Source: CAVQBJ01 sp963710725
Lineage (GTDB): Bacteria; Actinomycetota; Thermoleophilia; Solirubrobacterales; Solirubrobacteraceae
Assembly (NCBI GenBank): GCA_963710725.1
Contig: CAVQBJ010000001.1
Location: 248,001-312,000, forward strand
Direction of reading: 5' to 3'
DNA length: 64,000 nt
Every line of letters starts with the position of its first letter. Within the stretch, counting starts at the first letter, position 1. Below the pieces are notes generated by a model. That model saw nothing but the letters and a program-made list of their open reading frames with translations, was not told the DNA's origin and searched no databases. A program made the translations under genes and the position numbers. Shown here one piece after another: positions 45,884-53,569 of this stretch.

Positions 45884-46360
45884 ATGATCGAGCAGGGCGA
45901 GCAGGCCCCCGACTTCGAGCTTTCCGATCAGAACGGCGAGACCGTGCGCCTGTCCGCCCTGCGGGGTCGGCCGGTCGTCCTCTACTTCTACCCCAAGGCC
46001 GATACGCCGGGGTGCACGACGCAGGCCTGCGGCATTCGCGACCACCGCCAGCAGTACGAGATCGTGGGCGCGGCGGTGCTCGGGGTCTCGCCCGACCCGG
46101 TGAGCGCGGTCAAGAAGTTCGCCGACAAGCACGATCTCGGCTTCACCCTGCTCGCCGACCCCGACCACGCCGTCTGCGAGCGCTACGGCGTGTGGGTGGA
46201 GAAGTCGATGTACGGGCGCACGTACTGGGGCGCGCAGCGATCGACGTTCATCATCGGCCCCGACGGCGTGGTGGCGAGCGTCATCCCGAAGGCGTCGCCC
46301 AAGACGCACGACGACGACGTGCTCGCGGCGCTGCGCGAGATCTCAGGCGCCACGGCCTGA
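45884..46360 (+). CDS. bcp: Thioredoxin-dependent thiol peroxidase (Bcp/PrxQ)
   Basis: The 158-aa product is a PrxQ-type peroxiredoxin: 'QGEQAPDFELSDQNGETVRLSALRGRPVVLYFYPKADTPGCTTQACGIRD', with peroxidatic Cys44 in the TPGCT motif and resolving Cys49 five residues later. It reduces hydrogen and alkyl peroxides with thioredoxin electrons. GAAAGGACC precedes ATG 45884. The last 13 bases and the stop codon form the beginning of a 53-bp tandem repeat that continues into the non-coding region. Confidence 0.95.
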   Translation: MIEQGEQAPDFELSDQNGETVRLSALRGRPVVLYFYPKADTPGCTTQACGIRDHRQQYEIVGAAVLGVSPDPVSAVKKFADKHDLGFTLLADPDHAVCERYGVWVEKSMYGRTYWGAQRSTFIIGPDGVVASVIPKASPKTHDDDVLAALREISGATA

Positions 46361-46506
46361 TCGGCGGTCGTGGAAGCGGCGGGCCAGCGCCGCGCACCGG
46401 CGCCACGGCCTGATCGGCGGTCGCGGAAGCGGCGGGCCAGCGCCGCGCACCGGCGCCACGGCCTGATCGGCGGTCGCGGAAGGGCCCGGCCAGCGCCGCG
46501 CACGGG
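46348..46506. repeat. 53-bp tandem repeat, three units, covering the end of bcp
   Basis: Units start at 46348, 46401 and 46454 with CGCCACGGCCTGATCGGCGG. Unit 1 includes the last four codons and TGA of bcp; units 2 and 3 repeat that end downstream. The first two are nearly identical and the third differs near its end (GGGCCC in place of GCGGGC). The array stops six bases before the stop codon of the minus-strand gene at 46512. Each unit holds inverted sequence able to form a hairpin, so the array may also end transcription. Confidence 0.85.
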
Positions 46507-46511
46507 CGGCG

Positions 46512-47297
46512 CTACGCGCCGGCGGTGTCGCTGTCCGACGAGCCCGACGTGTCGTCCGAGCCCGAGCTCGTCGTGCCCGACTGATCGGTCGTCGTGCCGG
46601 ACGATCCGGTGGTGGTGCCCGACGAGCCGGTGGTGGTGCCGGACGATCCGGTCGTCGTGCCCGACGAGCCGGTGGACGTGTCCGACAACCCGGAGGTCGT
46701 GCCCGACGAGCCCGCGGTCGTGTCCGACGCCCCCGAGTTGGTGTCCGACGATCCGGTGGTCGCGCCAGAGGACCCGGTGGTCGCCCCCGACGAGGCGCTC
46801 GACCCGCCCGAGGGTGCCGCGGTCGTCCCCGAGGCGGCCGCCGGCGCCGTGGCCGCCGGCGCCTTGACCGGGACGACCTCGGTCGTCTCGTCCGTCCCGC
46901 TGCCGTAGACGTGCAGCGTGCGGCCGTTGCGGTGCTCGAGCGTGAAGGCCTCGCCCTCGCGCGGGTTGCCGGAGGCCTCGTTGAGGTACATCCCGGCGTC
47001 GACGCCGCTCATGATCTTCGCGTACGGCGCGCCGGTGACCGGTTGCAGCTGCTCGCCGGTCGGGCGTGACGGCCCGCGGTTGGTGGTGGTCGAGCCGGCG
47101 GCGCTCGAGCCCGGCGCGGCGGCGCCGCCGGTGGCCGTGGACGAGCCGGCGGCCGGCACGGACGCGGCCTTCAGGGTCGCGGCGAAGGTCGTCGACCCGT
47201 CGCTGCGGGCGGCATGACGGATGCTCGTGGGCGTGGCCGCGGGCGAGGCAGGCGAAGCGGCAGCCGCCGCCGCGGGGTCCGGGGCGCTCGTCGACAT
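46512..47297 (-). CDS. Ser/Thr/Gly-repeat protein of unknown function
   Basis: The 261-aa product from ATG 47297 has an Ala/Pro-rich start, a unique middle ('PTGEQLQPVTGAPYAKIMSGVDAGMYLNEASGNPREGEAFTLEHRNGRTLHVYGSGTDETTEVV', about residues 75-135) and a long tail of a six-residue repeat, TTGSSG, coded by an 18-bp DNA repeat. No signal peptide or membrane helix is evident. The tail may be a flexible linker or intrinsically disordered region. I recognise no family; the upstream start is uncertain. It converges on bcp. Confidence 0.65.
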   Translation of the reverse strand: MSTSAPDPAAAAAASPASPAATPTSIRHAARSDGSTTFAATLKAASVPAAGSSTATGGAAAPGSSAAGSTTTNRGPSRPTGEQLQPVTGAPYAKIMSGVDAGMYLNEASGNPREGEAFTLEHRNGRTLHVYGSGTDETTEVVPVKAPAATAPAAASGTTAAPSGGSSASSGATTGSSGATTGSSDTNSGASDTTAGSSGTTSGLSDTSTGSSGTTTGSSGTTTGSSGTTTGSSGTTTDQSGTTSSGSDDTSGSSDSDTAGA

Positions 47298-47417
47298 CTT
47301 CGCCGGTGATCGGCAGCGGATGCGCGCACTTGAGCCCGCGGGCCGCTGGTGCAGCCGGTGCCCCGGGGCGTGGTTATCATCCGCCGCGCCCCGAACATTC
47401 GAAAGGAGAGCACGGGC

Positions 47418-47591
47418 ATGCCCGAGACGCTGGAGCGCGACCAGGCGGACGCGCTGTACGAGCCGCCACGGCTGAGCTTGGACGACGAACCGATCGAGCA
47501 GGACGAGGAGGACATCGACCTCGACGAGATCGACCTCGACGACATCGACCTCGACGAGGACGACGACGACTACGGCGAGGACGAGGACTAG
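47418..47591 (+). CDS. Small highly acidic protein
   Basis: The 57-aa product starts MPETLERDQADALYEPPRLS and ends in a run of alternating Asp, Ile, Leu and Glu (DIDLDEIDLDDIDLD) followed by an Asp/Glu block. A strong site, AAAGGAGA, precedes the ATG, and TATCAT at 47375-47380 can serve as -10, so the gene has a normal leader. The periodic D-I/L-D pattern resembles calcium- or nucleic-acid-mimic stretches, but no function can be assigned. Confidence 0.7.
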   Translation: MPETLERDQADALYEPPRLSLDDEPIEQDEEDIDLDEIDLDDIDLDEDDDDYGEDED

Positions 47592-47662
47592 CCGCGTCCT
47601 CGCCCTCGTGCTGACGCCGCCATCGCTGTGACCGTCGCCCGGCCGCATACGCTTGAGGCAGC

Positions 47663-48715
47663 TTGTCCGTGCTCGCCTCCGCATCCATCGGCCAGAGCCT
47701 CACGTCCTTCCTCGACTCGGTCGGGAAGTTCTTCAACGACATCGCACAGCTGCACTGGGGCGCGCTCGTCGTCGGGCTCCTCTTCTTCGCGCTCAACCTG
47801 ACCGCGCGCACGCGCGCCTTCTACAACTCGCTGCGTGCGGCATACCCCGCCGAGCGCATCTCCTGGCTGCGCATCTGGGGGGCCTACTGGGCGGCCGTCG
47901 GCTTCAACAACCTCGTGCCGGCGCGTGGCGGGGACGTCATCAAGCTCTTCCTCACGAAGAGCTCGGTGCGCAACTCGCATTACCCGACGGTCGCGGCCGC
48001 GTTCTACGTCGAGTCGGTGTTCGACGCGATCGTCGGCGTCTTCGTCCTCACCTACGCCTTCAGTCAGGGCGTGTTCCCCAAGCCGCCGAGCTTCGCCAAG
48101 CTCGACTCGTTCGACATCTCCTGGCTCGCGTCGCACTTCCGCTTCACCCTCTTCCTGCTGACGCTCATCGCCATCGCCGGGCTTGCCGCGTTCGCCGCGC
48201 TCTCCCCGCGCGCGCAGGCGCTGTGGGCCAACGTGCGCCAGGGATTCACGATCCTGCGCGACCGCCGCCGCTGGCTGCGCGAGGTGGTCGCCTACCAGGT
48301 GCTCGGATGGGCCTGCCGCTTCACGGCGTACTGGCTCATGCTGGACGCCTTCCGGCTCGGCGGCTCGGTCCACAAGGTCCTGCTCGTCTTCGGCGTGCAG
48401 GCGGTCGCCGGTGCGGTCCCGTTCACCCCGGGCGGCGCCGGCGTGCAGCAGGCGCTGCTCGTCCGGGTCTTCTCGTCGTTCGCCGCCGGGCCGGTCGTCG
48501 CCGCCTACTCGGTCGGGCAGCAGATCGCGATCACGGTGCTCACCGCGGGGGTCGGCCTGGCCGCGGTCGTGTTCGTGTTCCGCTTCCGCTCGTTCCGGGA
48601 GGTCGTCCAAGCCGGGCGAGCCTCGCAGGAGGCCGAGAAGGCCGGGCGCACGCCACAGGACAGCTCGGCGGGAGCGCGCGCGCGGGCCCGGGCGTCGCGC
48701 CGCGCCGGCTACTGA
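47663..48715 (+). CDS. Lysylphosphatidylglycerol-synthase-type transmembrane (UPF0104) protein
   Basis: The 350-aa product has about eight membrane helices and the UPF0104 marks: 'RISWLRIWGAYWAAVGFNNLVPARGGDVIKLFLTKSS' near the N-terminus and 'VPFTPGGAGVQQALLVRVFSS' in the second half. These resemble the flippase half of MprF, without the catalytic domain, so the protein may move lipids or polyprenyl intermediates. Start TTG 47663 lies nine bases after a TACGCT box; GTG 47669 is an alternative. The stop overlaps by 7 bases the stop of the convergent gene at 48709. Confidence 0.85.
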   Translation: MSVLASASIGQSLTSFLDSVGKFFNDIAQLHWGALVVGLLFFALNLTARTRAFYNSLRAAYPAERISWLRIWGAYWAAVGFNNLVPARGGDVIKLFLTKSSVRNSHYPTVAAAFYVESVFDAIVGVFVLTYAFSQGVFPKPPSFAKLDSFDISWLASHFRFTLFLLTLIAIAGLAAFAALSPRAQALWANVRQGFTILRDRRRWLREVVAYQVLGWACRFTAYWLMLDAFRLGGSVHKVLLVFGVQAVAGAVPFTPGGAGVQQALLVRVFSSFAAGPVVAAYSVGQQIAITVLTAGVGLAAVVFVFRFRSFREVVQAGRASQEAEKAGRTPQDSSAGARARARASRRAGY

Positions 48716-48978
48716 AGGCCGTCGCGCGCTTCGCGCACCAGCGTCACGGCCTCGGGGAACACGGTCGCCATCACCGCGCGGATCTGCTCGGCCTGCGCCT
48801 CGGCGCTGCCCTGCAGGTTGACCCGGTTGACGGCGGCCACCGTCATGTCGACGGCGAGCTTGATCGCGTTATCCGCCCAGGCGAGGCGCTGCTGGCCCTG
48901 CATCTGCTCGGCGAACGCGGCGAGCCGCTTCTGCAGCTCCTCCGGGTCGCCGAAGAGGTCTCCGAAGCCGCCTTCCAT
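48709..48978 (-). CDS. Small helical hypothetical protein
   Basis: The 89-aa product reads MEGGFGDLFGDPEELQKRLAAFAEQMQGQ, then 'RLAWADNAIKLAVDMTVAAVNRVNLQGSAEAQAEQIRAVMATVFPEAVTLVREARDG'. It is helical, acidic and soluble, with no family I know. A TACGAT box lies exactly six bases before ATG 48978, which supports a real, leaderless gene. It overlaps the flippase-like gene by 7 bases at their 3' ends and lies before a CBS gene on the same strand. Confidence 0.7.
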   Translation of the reverse strand: MEGGFGDLFGDPEELQKRLAAFAEQMQGQQRLAWADNAIKLAVDMTVAAVNRVNLQGSAEAQAEQIRAVMATVFPEAVTLVREARDGLQ

Positions 48979-49006
48979 ACCGCCATCGTAGCGCCGCGGC
49001 GCTCGC

Positions 49007-49456
49007 TCAGCCGCCTCGATCGTGGAAGTAGAAGTCGGGCAGCGCCGCGCGTGTGATCTCGGCGGTGAGGCTGTGGCCGAGCTCGGGATCGCCGGCGCGC
49101 GCGGCCAGGTCGTCGAGCGTCACGATGCCCGACAGGCGCCCGCCGTCCAGGACCGGCAGGCGGCGGATCCCGTGCGCCACCATGAGCGCCGCCGCCTCTC
49201 GCAGGTCGAGCTCGGGCGTGGCGGTGACGACCGGGGCCGAGGCGAAGCCCTCGACCGGATCGGCTCCGTCGCGGCCCTCGGCGAGGACGCCGACGGCGAG
49301 GTCGCGGTCGGTGATGAAGCCCACCGGGCGGCCGTCGTCGTCGACGAGCACGACCGACCCGACGTTGCGCTCGCGCATGAGCTCGGCCACCGCGCGCACC
49401 GAGGATCGCGGGCTCGTCGTCACGACCGATCCGGTCATCACGTCGCAGATCTCCAC
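49007..49456 (-). CDS. Two-CBS-domain protein
   Basis: The 149-aa product is a pair of CBS domains: 'DVMTGSVVTTSPRSSVRAVAELMRERNVGSVVLVDDDGRPVGFITDRDLAVGVLAE' and 'SAPVVTATPELDLREAAALMVAHGIRRLPVLDGGRLSGIVTLDDLAARAG'. CBS pairs bind adenosyl ligands such as AMP, ATP or SAM and act as energy sensors. The GTG start at 49456 stands seven bases after TACAGT, a leaderless position. The tail 'ITRAALPDFYFHDRGG' is extra to the domains. It is on the minus strand upstream of the small gene at 48709. Confidence 0.9.
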   Translation of the reverse strand: MEICDVMTGSVVTTSPRSSVRAVAELMRERNVGSVVLVDDDGRPVGFITDRDLAVGVLAEGRDGADPVEGFASAPVVTATPELDLREAAALMVAHGIRRLPVLDGGRLSGIVTLDDLAARAGDPELGHSLTAEITRAALPDFYFHDRGG

Positions 49457-49549
49457 CCCGCGGACTGTAGTGAGGAACGCCGGTCGGCGCGAGCGCGGCC
49501 GGGCGTCCGCCCGCGGCGCCGGCACGCTCTCACCTAGACTCCTCAGGCC

Positions 49550-50523
49550 ATGCCCGACGCCCCTCAGCGCAGCCACGACGAGCAGATCGCGTGGGAGCTG
49601 CACCGCCGCGCCCGCGTCGGGGTGCTCGCCGCGGCCGGCGGCGTCCTCTACGAGCTGAGCGCGAGCATCCTGTCCGCCGTGCTGAAGAGCGTGCCGACCG
49701 TCGGCCTCCTGCAGGGGATCGGCCCGGCACTGCAGGGGAACGCCTCGCCGATCGTCAGCCCCGGAGCCGCCGAGGTCCGCTTCGTCAGCTCCCACACGTT
49801 CGGCACGATCGCCGGGAGCACGATCAACGCGATCGCCGTCCTGTTCACCGTCGTCGCGCTCACCTTCGTCATCGACGCCACGCGCTACCGCCGGCCGGAG
49901 TCCTTCCGCTACGCGCGTCCGCTGATGCTCGTGGGCGGGGTCGCCTTCGCGCTGCTGAGCGTCGCCCACGAGGTCATCAACGCAATCGAGACGCACGCCT
50001 TCGCGCACGGGCACGACTTCAGCAACGCGGCCGTCGTGCACGCCCTGACGACGAACACGCCGTCGGTGGTTGCCACCTACCTCGACCTGATCGTCGCCCT
50101 CGCCTTCGCCGTCGCCGTCGGCGTGACGTCGATCAACGGGATGCGCGTCGGGCTTCTGCCCAAGGTTGCCGGGTACGTCGGCGTCGTCGTCGCCGTCCTG
50201 TTCGTGCTGCCGTTGCCGCTGCAGCTGCTGACCGCGCTGTGGCTCGTCGGCATGGGCTTCCTGCTGCTCGGGCGCTGGCCCGGGGGGATCCGCCGGCCTG
50301 GGAGAGCGGCGAGGCGCGGCCCTGGCCGAGCGCGGCGGAGAAGCGCGCGGAGGCCCAGGCGGCCGCCGGCGGCCCGAGCGAGCCGCCGCGCCGCGGCCTG
50401 TTCGGCGGTCGTCGCCCGGGCGCCTCGGCGGCGCCCGCGGCCACCGTCGTCGAGGCGGCACCGGAGCCGACGGCCCGGCCGCACTCGCGCTCGAACAAGC
50501 GCAAGCGCCGCCGCGAGCGCTGA
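49550..50523 (+). CDS. Four- to six-helix membrane protein, frameshifted in a G6 tract
   Basis: The first frame, from ATG 49550 (TAGACT box nine bases before), encodes a cytoplasmic start (MPDAPQRSHDEQIAWELHRR) and about six membrane helices ('GVLAAAGGVLYELSASILSAVL', 'TIAGSTINAIAVLFTVVALTFVI' and others), a DUF4386-like pattern. After 'FLLLGRWPGG' it enters Arg-rich nonsense. In the next frame the sequence goes on as 'DPPAWESGEARPWPSAAEKRAEAQ' to a basic tail (NKRKRRRER) and stops at 50523, just before the LytTR gene. The switch falls in a run of six G at about 50281-50286; one extra G restores one protein. Confidence 0.7.
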
Positions 50524-50524
50524 G

Positions 50525-51292
50525 TCAGACGCCGAGCCGCCGCCGCAGGGCGGGAAGCTGTCGGCGCGCGATCGGCAGCTCGCTGCCGTCCTGCAGGCGC
50601 AGGCGGGCGTTGCCGTCGAGCGACGGGCAGACCTCGATCGCGCGCTGCAGGTTCGCCACGTAGGCCCGGTGCACGCGCACGAAGCCGTGTGTGGCCCAGC
50701 GCTCTTCGAGCTCGCCGAGGCGAGCGCGCACGAGAAAGCGCCCGTTGTCGGTCACGACGCGGACGTAATCGCCGTGGCTCTGCAGGTACAGGACGTCCGC
50801 GCGGTGCAACAGCCGCGTCCGGCCGCCGCGCCCGCCGGGCAGCGGGAGGATGTCGCCGAGCACCGGTGCGACCGGAGCGTCGGCCCCGTCCGGGCCGGGC
50901 GCACCAGCGCTCGACACGCGCGGCGTCGCGTCGACGATGCGCAGCACGGCCCGCGCGATGCGCTGGCGACCGACCGGCTTCATGAGGTAGTCGAACGCCT
51001 GCAGCTCGAAGGCCGAGACGGCGGCCTCCTCGTGGGCGCTCACGAAGACGACCGGTGGCGGCGTCGCGAAGCGGCGGAGCACGCCGGCCAGGGCCAGGCC
51101 GTCGACGTCGGGCATCCGCACGTCGAGGAACAACCCGGCGAACGCCTCCGTGGACAGCAGGCGCAGCGCCTCCGAGCCATCGCTGGCGCAGCGCACCTCG
51201 CCGACGTGCGGGTCGGCGCGCAGCAGCCGCGCGAGGTCGTTGAGCGCGGGCAGCTCGTCGTCGACGGCCAGCAGGCGCAGGCCGCCACTCAT
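50525..51292 (-). CDS. LytTR-family response regulator
   Basis: The 255-aa product has a receiver domain ('LLAVDDELPALNDLARLL', phosphoacceptor Asp in 'AGLFLDVRMPDVDGLAL', 'PPVVFVSAHEEAAV', Lys in 'AFDYLMKPVGRQRI') and a LytTR DNA-binding domain ('ILPLPGGRGGRTRLLHRADVLYLQSHGDYVRVVTDNGRFLVRARLGELEERWATHGFVRVHRAYVANL'). LytTR regulators bind paired direct repeats upstream of their targets. Its ATG overlaps the kinase stop (ATGA), so the two are coupled. The divergent acetate permease gene is a plausible target. Confidence 0.93.
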   Translation of the reverse strand: MSGGLRLLAVDDELPALNDLARLLRADPHVGEVRCASDGSEALRLLSTEAFAGLFLDVRMPDVDGLALAGVLRRFATPPPVVFVSAHEEAAVSAFELQAFDYLMKPVGRQRIARAVLRIVDATPRVSSAGAPGPDGADAPVAPVLGDILPLPGGRGGRTRLLHRADVLYLQSHGDYVRVVTDNGRFLVRARLGELEERWATHGFVRVHRAYVANLQRAIEVCPSLDGNARLRLQDGSELPIARRQLPALRRRLGV

Positions 51293-52530
51293 CGCGCGAC
51301 CTCCGCGGGGATCGGCGCTGCGGCGTCGATCGCCGGCGCGTCGTCCTGCCACGCGAGGGCGGCGCGCTTGGGCAGCGTCATCACGACGGTCGTCCCGCGC
51401 CCGGGGCGCGAACGCAGCTGCAGACCGTACGGCGCGCCGAACATCGCCCGCAAGCGGGCCTGGACGTTGGACAGGCCGATGCCACCCCCGGGGGCCGAGC
51501 CGTCGTGCGCCGCGAGCAGCGTACGCACCGAGGAGAGGTCCATGCCGACGCCGTCGTCGCTCACCCGCAGCTCGACGTCGTCGCCGAGGTCGCGAGCGAC
51601 GATCTCCACGCGTCCGGCACCGCCGCGCTCCTCCAGGCCGTGGCGCACGGCGTTCTCGACGAGCGGCTGCAGCGACAGCACCGGCATCGCGGTTTCGCGG
51701 ACGCGCGCCGGGATTCGCAGTCGCACCTGCAGGCGGTCGCCGAAGCGTGCCTGCTCGAGCCGCAGGTACGTCTCGACGTACTGCAACTCGTCGGCCAGCG
51801 TGACGACCGGCCGCTCGCCGCGGAAGGCGTACCGCGTGAACTCGGCGAACTCCGACAGCAGCTCGCGCGCATCGTCGGGCCGCGAGTGGATGTAGCTCCC
51901 GACGGCGGCCAGCGCGTTGTAGATGAAGTGCGGGGAGATCTGCGCCCGCAGCGCCCGCAGCTCGGCGCTCGCGAGGCGCTCGCTCTGCGCCTCCAGCTCG
52001 GAGAGCTCGATCTGCGCCGAGACGAGGCTCGCGGCCTCGCCGATCACCTGGGCGTCCTCGCCGGTCAGTCGCTCGGCGCTGTGGTAGAAGGCGATGAGGC
52101 TGCCGATCCGCTCGCCCCCGACGCGCAGCGGCGCGACGATCGCCGCGCGCAGCGGACAGCCGGCCACGGAGCAGCCGATGCTCGCATCGATGCGCACCCA
52201 GTCGCTGCCCGAGATGAGCGTGGGCGGCAGTCCGCTGCCGCCCGGGTGGTGGTGCTCGATCCCGGCGCCGTCGAAGGCGATCACGTCATCGCGGTCCGCG
52301 AGCGCGACCGCGATCGCCTGCGTGAGGATGCGCAGGTGCGGCGCCGCCGCCCGCGCACTGGCCGGCGTCAGCCCGCGTCGCAGGTCGGGAAGAATCGCGG
52401 TCGCCTCGTGCAGGGCCGACTGCATGGCGCGCCCCTGGCCGAGGAAGAGCGAGCGCGGCGCGAAGCGGTTGGCGAGGAACAGCGAGGCAACGACTGCCCA
52501 ACCGAGCACGACGCCCAACACCACTTCCAT
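51289..52530 (-). CDS. LytS-type sensor histidine kinase
   Basis: The 413-aa product has one membrane helix at its start (MEVVLGVVLGWAVVASLFLAN), a GAF-like domain with two Cys in 'SIGCSVAGCPLRAAIVAPLRVGG', a coiled linker, the His-kinase box 'RAQISPHFIYNALAAVGSYI' and the HATPase domain ('LQPLVENAVRHGLEERGG', 'VSDDGVGMDLSSV', 'GGGIGLSNVQARLRAMFG'). E. coli and Bacillus relatives sense pyruvate or related acids. GGAAGGAGC precedes ATG 52530. It is coupled to the LytTR gene and diverges from the acetate permease gene. Confidence 0.93.
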   Translation of the reverse strand: MEVVLGVVLGWAVVASLFLANRFAPRSLFLGQGRAMQSALHEATAILPDLRRGLTPASARAAAPHLRILTQAIAVALADRDDVIAFDGAGIEHHHPGGSGLPPTLISGSDWVRIDASIGCSVAGCPLRAAIVAPLRVGGERIGSLIAFYHSAERLTGEDAQVIGEAASLVSAQIELSELEAQSERLASAELRALRAQISPHFIYNALAAVGSYIHSRPDDARELLSEFAEFTRYAFRGERPVVTLADELQYVETYLRLEQARFGDRLQVRLRIPARVRETAMPVLSLQPLVENAVRHGLEERGGAGRVEIVARDLGDDVELRVSDDGVGMDLSSVRTLLAAHDGSAPGGGIGLSNVQARLRAMFGAPYGLQLRSRPGRGTTVVMTLPKRAALAWQDDAPAIDAAAPIPAEVAR

Positions 52531-52680
52531 GTCCAGCTCCTTCCCTCCTCTGGGGAGGATAGACCTCGCCGGGCACCGTGGCGACGATTCACGTGGAATC
52601 TCTGGGCCACGCGTCGGCGGCAGGCCCGGACGGCGCGCGTTCGGCGCGGGCTCCGCACCGCTCACGGCGCCACGGGCACC

Positions 52681-52715
52681 GCTCGTCGCGCACTGGCTTG
52701 CCGCGCGTGACGAGC
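52681..52715. promoter_or_regulatory. Inverted repeat upstream of the acetate permease gene
   Basis: GCTCGTC and GACGAGC form the outer arms, with GCGC on both sides inside, in the 252-bp region between the LytS and permease genes. It lies about 70 bases before the permease start. It could be an operator or a leader hairpin. No clear pair of LytTR direct repeats is visible in 52531-52782; the minus-strand TATCCT near 52560 can be the kinase -10. Confidence 0.35.
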
Positions 52716-52782
52716 AGTGGGACACCGTGTGCGGGTGGGCGTCACTGCCCCCCCTTTCACCTTTGATCGGAGGAGGTCTGTG

Positions 52783-53436
52783 ATGGAGGCATCGACAAGC
52801 GGCTCGGGCGGCGGCGCGAGCTGGACGCCGGCGGACCCGGGCCCGCTCGGACTCGCCGGTTTCGCGATGACGACGTTCGTGTTGAGCATGTACAACTCCC
52901 ACCTCGTCAGTCCCGTCGGCACGCCGGTCGTGCTCGGGCTCGCACTCGCCTACGGCGGTATCGCGCAGCTGCTGGCGGGCATGTGGGAGTTCCGCACCGG
53001 TAACACATTCGGGGCCGTCGCGTTCACCTCGTTCGGGGCGTTCTGGCTGTCCTTCTGGGCGATCAACGTCTTCTACGCCCCGCTGCTCGTGGCCGGGCAC
53101 GCCCACAGCGACATCGCGCTGTACCTGTACGCATGGGCGATCTTCACCACGTACATGTGGGTGGCGTCGTTCCGCACCTCGGCGGCCGTGAACCTCGTGT
53201 TCTTCCTGCTGGCGATCACCTTCTTCCTGCTGGCGATCGGGAACGCCGGCCTGAACACGAGCGTCATCAAGGCCGGTGGCTACGTCGGGCTGGCGACCGC
53301 CATCGTGGCGTGGTACGCCTCGTTCGCGGCGGTCACGAACTCCACGTTCGGGCGCACGGTGCTCCCGGTGATGCCGCTCAGCCGGCCGGCGGGTGGCGGA
53401 GAGGTTCCCGTCCGCGGCGGGGCGCCGGCCCAGTAG
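52783..53436 (+). CDS. satP: Acetate/succinate permease, SatP/YaaH (GPR1-FUN34) family
   Basis: The 217-aa product has six membrane helices and the family marks: 'ADPGPLGLAGFAMTTFVLSMYNS' (the NPAPLGL motif in altered form), 'YGGIAQLLAGMWEFRTGNTFGAVAFTSFGAFWLSFW' (FGAxxFxxxGxFW) and later 'FFLLAITFFLLAIGN'. Homologues import acetate and succinate with protons. GGAGGAGG precedes ATG 52783. It lies directly upstream of acs on the same strand, and the divergent LytS/LytTR pair is a likely controller. A second hairpin ends the transcript at 53478. Confidence 0.92.
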   Translation: MEASTSGSGGGASWTPADPGPLGLAGFAMTTFVLSMYNSHLVSPVGTPVVLGLALAYGGIAQLLAGMWEFRTGNTFGAVAFTSFGAFWLSFWAINVFYAPLLVAGHAHSDIALYLYAWAIFTTYMWVASFRTSAAVNLVFFLLAITFFLLAIGNAGLNTSVIKAGGYVGLATAIVAWYASFAAVTNSTFGRTVLPVMPLSRPAGGGEVPVRGGAPAQ

Positions 53437-53477
53437 GCGTCGCAAGCCTGCGCCGGGGCCGCTCCGGTCCCGGCGCG

Positions 53478-53495
53478 GCCGGGGCTGTCCCCGGC
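53478..53495 (+). terminator. Hairpin between satP and acs
   Basis: GCCGGGG, a four-base loop CTGT, and CCCCGGC form a seven-pair GC stem 41 bases after the satP stop. No T-tract follows, so it may be a weak or factor-aided terminator. It separates satP from the acs control region. Confidence 0.45.
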
Positions 53496-53501
53496 GCGCG
53501 A

Positions 53502-53536
53502 TTTACAGTAAACCGTAGGCACGGGTCCCGTCCCGT
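53502..53536 (+). promoter_or_regulatory. acs upstream operator and leader hairpin
   Basis: TTTACAGTAAA (53502-53512) is a perfect 11-base palindrome in unusually AT-rich sequence and also gives a -35-like TTTACA. CACGGG and CCCGTG (53519-53536 region) form a six-pair hairpin behind it. The AT-rich GTTCAAAATTTCA and a double purine run (AGGAGCGAGAGG) follow before ATG 53570. The set suggests regulated acs expression. Confidence 0.45.
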
Positions 53537-53569
53537 GAGGTTCAAAATTTCAGGAGCGAGAGGTGGGCC

